A DNA stretch of 64,000 nt from Planctomycetota bacterium (GTDB lineage Bacteria; Planctomycetota; GCA-002687715; DRQF01). The position numbers and the translations under genes were made by a program. Location of the stretch: assembly GCA_020639295.1 (NCBI GenBank), contig JACKGY010000003.1, forward strand, positions 248,001 to 312,000. The letters are read 5' to 3'. This document shows, piece after piece, positions 61,372-64,000 of this stretch. Positions within the stretch are counted from its first letter, which is position 1. Every line of letters begins with the position of its first letter. The notes under the pieces are model-generated. The model saw only the letters and a program-made list of their open reading frames with translations, was not told where the DNA came from and ran no database searches.

Positions 61372-61532
61372 TCCGCCGGCCGCTGGCCGGCGCTTCGTCG
61401 AGATGTCCGAGAGGAAGACGATTCCGAGTGCGGAGAGGTTGCCGTCGCGAAGGCGCGCAACCGACGAGTTCGACTAGGCCAGCCAGCGGCTGGCGCTCCG
61501 AGCGGCTGCACATTCAAGCTCCGAGTGGACCG

Positions 61533-61630
61533 CGCAGCGCCGGCTGCGCATCCGAAGCTCGACGGCCTTCGGCGACCACCGGGCCCAACAGCGGTCGGCG
61601 CCTCGGAGCGCCGGCTGCCCAGCCGGCAGG
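61533..61630. repeat. 98-bp perfect direct repeat, copy 2
   Basis: Second identical copy of 61274-61371. Between the copies lies a 161-bp mostly unique segment (61372-61532), which holds a 24-codon reading frame (61403-61477) that may be a gene remnant. Confidence 0.95.
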
Positions 61631-61665
61631 GGGACCGATCGAGGCGCGCTGGCCGGCGCCGCCGG

Positions 61666-62172
61666 TCAGCTTCCCCGCTCGCGCAGCTCGGCCCGGTTGG
61701 CCGGACTGAAGCGCCAGTCCAGGGCGAGGGTCATCGCCACCGCCAGGGCGTCGGCAGCATCCGCCGGTTCGGGCTGCCGGGGCAGCGCGAGCAGCTTGGC
61801 GACCATGTACTGCACCTGTTCCTTGGCCGCCCGGCCGTTGCCGGTGATCGCCTTCTTCACGGTGGCGGCCGGAAACTCGATCGGGACCAGTCCCTGGCGG
61901 ACGCAGGCGACGATCAGGGCGCCGCGGGCTTCGCCGAGGCGCAGGGTGCTCTGGACGTTCTTGCCCAGGAAGGCCTGCTCGATGGCGACGGCGCTGGGCC
62001 GGTGACGGGCGAGATAGGCCTCGAGCCGATCACCGAGTTCGGCCAGGCGCTGGCCGCCGTCCACGCCCGGGCCGCGCCGCCAGACGCCGTGCTCGACGTG
62101 GCGGAGCCGGTTGCCCTCGAGGGCGATCAGGCCGTAGCCGGTGACGGTGAGCCCGGGATCGATTCCCACCAT
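61666..62172 (-). CDS. ruvC: Holliday-junction endonuclease RuvC
   Basis: 168 residues from ATG 62172 (AGGA 9 nt upstream); the frame extends to ATG 62211 without a ribosome site. It resolves Holliday junctions with RuvAB. Acidic catalytic residues are D5 (VGIDPGLTVTGYG), the Glu of VAIEQAFLGKN, and the Asp pair of PADAADALAVA. KKAITGNGRAAKEQVQYMV matches the DNA-binding helix block. ruvA/ruvB are not adjacent. The repeat array lies directly after its stop. Confidence 0.95.
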   Translation of the reverse strand: MVGIDPGLTVTGYGLIALEGNRLRHVEHGVWRRGPGVDGGQRLAELGDRLEAYLARHRPSAVAIEQAFLGKNVQSTLRLGEARGALIVACVRQGLVPIEFPAATVKKAITGNGRAAKEQVQYMVAKLLALPRQPEPADAADALAVAMTLALDWRFSPANRAELRERGS

Positions 62173-62250
62173 GAGCCGGGTCCTGCCGGCCGCCGCGTTC
62201 CCCTGGGTCATGAGGGGAGGATGGCGGCTCCGGGGGACGGCGGGACCGCC

Positions 62251-64000
62251 TCAGTTGATCTCGACGTCGAGGAGATAGGGCCCCTGGGTCAGGAAGAACC
62301 AGCTGTCGACGCGGATGTAGTAGGTCCCGGTCGTCGCCGCGACGAAGGGCGGGATCGCGAGGCCGATCTCCGCCGCGATGCCCGGGCCGGAGTGGATGTC
62401 GATCACCGGGGCCTGGCCCACCGGCGGGAGGATCTGGACCTCGGGGTCGAGCCAGGCTGGGTCGAAGAACTCGCCCTTCATCACCCGCGTGTTGTCGAAG
62501 TCGAAGGGGAAGGCCCGGACCTTGACCACGTCGCCCGCGTTGAGGGACCAGGCGAACTGATCAATCTCCTGGGTCACGCTGATGTCACCCATGATCTGCA
62601 TCGACCCGGAGTAGCTCGCGTTCAGGGTCTCGACCGCGAGCTGGCTGAGCAGCACGTAGTAGGACGGGTAGTCGTCGGCGTCGAAGCTCGACACCAGATT
62701 CTGGGCGTTGCGGACCCGGAGGTGTCCGGTCTTGGCGGCGGCCGGGATCATCGCGGCCAGACGCCCCTGCGCGTTGAGGAAGGGCGTGGTCGGGAGCCAG
62801 CTTCCGTTCGCGCCCTGGAACTCCACCGAGATGGTGCTCGGATCGCTCAGGTCGACACCGAAGCAGTAGATCTCGACCACGCCGCCCACCGTGGAGATGT
62901 TGGGGTGGATGCCGACGAGCTGCGGCTCGCCGGTCGTCGGGCCCGTCGCGGTCCAGGTGTTCAGCATGTAGTGGCCGGTGCTGTACTCGAAGGCCGAACC
63001 GACCGTGACGCTGTAGTCGCCGGTGAAGGGGGCGACGAAGCGGCGGGCGTTGCCGGTGCCGATGCCCGCGGCGAAGCCGCAGCCACCGTCGTTGTCGTAG
63101 ATGAGCGGATCGATCGGGACCCCGGGCATGCGGAACTCGAGGTCGCTGTTGAGCTGGACGCTCTGCCAGGCCGCGGGGTCGTAGGGTTTGACCACGAGGT
63201 TGAAGGCATCGTAGTTGAAGACCTCGACGAAGAGTTCCTCACCGGCCTCGAGGTGGATCTGGTACTCGTCCACGTCGGTGGGGGAGTCGATCTCGCCCAC
63301 GAGGCTCATGTGACCGTCCAGGAGCTCGCTGCCCGGGAGGCCCTCGCCGACCAGGTTTCCGGCCACCACCACGTAGTGCTTCACGTTGTAGTAGAGGTCC
63401 GGCGACGAACCACGGTCGGTGTGGACGCGAATCGAACCGGAATGGCCGTCGATCGGCACCGCGGCGATGATCTGGTTGCGGCTCTGGCTGATCAGGGTCA
63501 AGGTCTGGCCGCCCATCGTGACCACGGGCGTCTGACCCACCGAGGGCGTGCCGTCGAGATAGTCGCCGAGGATGGTCACCGTGCCGCCCGGCGCGGTCGA
63601 GCGCGGCTCGACCGAGTAGACCACGGGTTTCAGGGCCTGAGAACTGGCGCCGACGAAGTTCGACAGCGAGAAGCCGAGCAGCTTGGTGGGATCCTGGGCG
63701 AGCACCTGAAAGTAGATGTCGTCACCGATCGGGCTGGCGATCGGATAGGGCACGAAGCTGAAGTCGAAGTCGCCGTTGCCGTTGACGAAGCCCCAGCTGA
63801 AGCGCGGGTGGGCCGGGTTGAAGCCGTCGATGCCGACCGTGAAGGCGGGATCCTGCAGATCCACTTCCAGCAGGCCGAGATCGGTGTACCAGACATCGCG
63901 GGTCTTCGAGGCGAGGAGCGCATAGTTCATGCCGGGATAGGCGTTCACGTTCACGGTCGTGACGCTGCCGACGTTCACCGGGATCTGGGTGCCGGTGGCT
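62251..64000 (-). CDS. Large secreted protein with alternating IPT/TIG and PPC domains, C-terminal part
   Basis: The frame is open to the window edge, so the N-terminus is missing; about 583 residues are seen. An IPT/TIG domain (VYSVEPRSTAPGGTVTILGDYLDG) is followed by a bacterial pre-peptidase C-terminal domain (GEIDSPTDVDEYQIHLEAGEELFVEVF...FTGDYSVTVGS). Then a second IPT (LVGIHPNISTVGGVVEIYCFG) and a second PPC (GDISVTQEIDQFAWSLNAGDVV...GTYYIRVDS) close the protein. Such alternation is typical of big secreted surface proteins of Planctomycetes. Export and display are likely; the missing N-terminal part may hold the catalytic domain. Confidence 0.85.
   Translation of the reverse strand, partial: ATGTQIPVNVGSVTTVNVNAYPGMNYALLASKTRDVWYTDLGLLEVDLQDPAFTVGIDGFNPAHPRFSWGFVNGNGDFDFSFVPYPIASPIGDDIYFQVLAQDPTKLLGFSLSNFVGASSQALKPVVYSVEPRSTAPGGTVTILGDYLDGTPSVGQTPVVTMGGQTLTLISQSRNQIIAAVPIDGHSGSIRVHTDRGSSPDLYYNVKHYVVVAGNLVGEGLPGSELLDGHMSLVGEIDSPTDVDEYQIHLEAGEELFVEVFNYDAFNLVVKPYDPAAWQSVQLNSDLEFRMPGVPIDPLIYDNDGGCGFAAGIGTGNARRFVAPFTGDYSVTVGSAFEYSTGHYMLNTWTATGPTTGEPQLVGIHPNISTVGGVVEIYCFGVDLSDPSTISVEFQGANGSWLPTTPFLNAQGRLAAMIPAAAKTGHLRVRNAQNLVSSFDADDYPSYYVLLSQLAVETLNASYSGSMQIMGDISVTQEIDQFAWSLNAGDVVKVRAFPFDFDNTRVMKGEFFDPAWLDPEVQILPPVGQAPVIDIHSGPGIAAEIGLAIPPFVAATTGTYYIRVDSWFFLTQGPYLLDVEIN

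Larger units (their letters stand above)
61030..61665. repeat. Hairpin-rich intergenic repeat array between dtd and ruvC
   Basis: The only gene-free stretch over 300 bp. It is built from related modules. The unit GGCTGCGCACTCAAGCTCC... (61112-61172, 61 bp) is directly followed by a near-copy (61173-61221), and a third copy starts at 61503. A core CGCAGCGCCGGCTGCG, able to form a CGCAGC/GCTGCG hairpin, recurs near 61063, 61140 (one change), 61201, 61274 and 61533. GAGCTCCGAG and GCGCCTCGGAGCGC modules alternate with it. No similar sequence was seen elsewhere in the window. It resembles REP/BIME-type or MITE-like intergenic repeats, but no known family was recognised. Confidence 0.9.

Noticed and set aside
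61030..61665. CRISPR array or integron attC sites in the dtd-ruvC gap
   Set aside because: Repeats and spacers are not regular, repeats are longer than CRISPR repeats and no cas gene is near. The RYYYAAC/GTTRRRY attC cores and an integrase are missing.

Overview
This window is a continuous, very GC-rich stretch of bacterial chromosome with dense coding on both strands. No tRNA, rRNA, CRISPR, phage or insertion-sequence gene was recognised. The gene content suggests a free-living, diderm, aerobic heterotroph. My best guess is Planctomycetota, from a lineage with high GC and many secreted repeat proteins. The hints are a fused SecDF, an S1 sulfatase with a CxPSR formylglycine motif, an eight-heme cytochrome/TPR protein, carboxypeptidase-regulatory-like surface proteins, a TMTC-like membrane TPR protein and IPT/PPC secreted proteins. 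This assignment is inference; no 16S or ribosomal marker other than L19 is present.

Layout. 1-3.4 kb: three tandem paralogues of a secreted propeller-like protein (one cut by the window edge) and a 29-residue membrane peptide. 3.5-10 kb: housekeeping (cardiolipin synthase, Cys-glutathione peroxidase, type-2-like IleRS, FolE2). 10-14 kb: four same-strand genes (two exported unknowns, an APH-fold kinase, an ankyrin protein), then a double hairpin. 14.3-22 kb: GluQ-RS, a DOT1-like methyltransferase, a lipoprotein propeller, a coiled-coil exported protein, a sulfatase and the octaheme/TPR protein. 22.2-26.3 kb: an S46 dipeptidyl peptidase with a DPP11-type specificity arginine, a zinc-ribbon protein with a degenerate Nudix box, and an SGNH hydrolase.

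26.4-34.2 kb is a signalling block: a degenerate histidine-kinase/receiver protein, PilZ, CBS, FapA/DUF342, CheR, a soluble triple-PAS chemoreceptor ending in a CheR-docking pentapeptide, and CheW. CheA, CheB and CheY are absent. 34.4-41.2 kb: a MoxR/VWA pair coupled by TGATG, a 987-residue exported protein and a TMTC-like protein. 41.2-44.1 kb: SET, FHA, DUF983 and DUF368/PopT. 44.1-48.3 kb: bioB-bioA-bioD-bioF, every junction a 4-bp stop/start overlap. 48.4-52.1 kb: envelope proteins, including a PGRP-type amidase that seems to start at AUC. 52.3-61 kb: secDF, rplS, trmD, ribE-trpS, two lipoproteins and dtd.

61.03-61.67 kb, between dtd and ruvC, is the only long gene-free stretch. It is a hairpin-rich repeat array with 61-bp units and a perfect 98-bp direct repeat. 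The window ends in the 3' part of a large IPT/PPC secreted protein.

The least explained items are this repeat array, the two double-hairpin elements with mutually complementary C7/G7 loops, the triplicated secreted family, the chemosensory block without a kinase, and the apparent AUC start.
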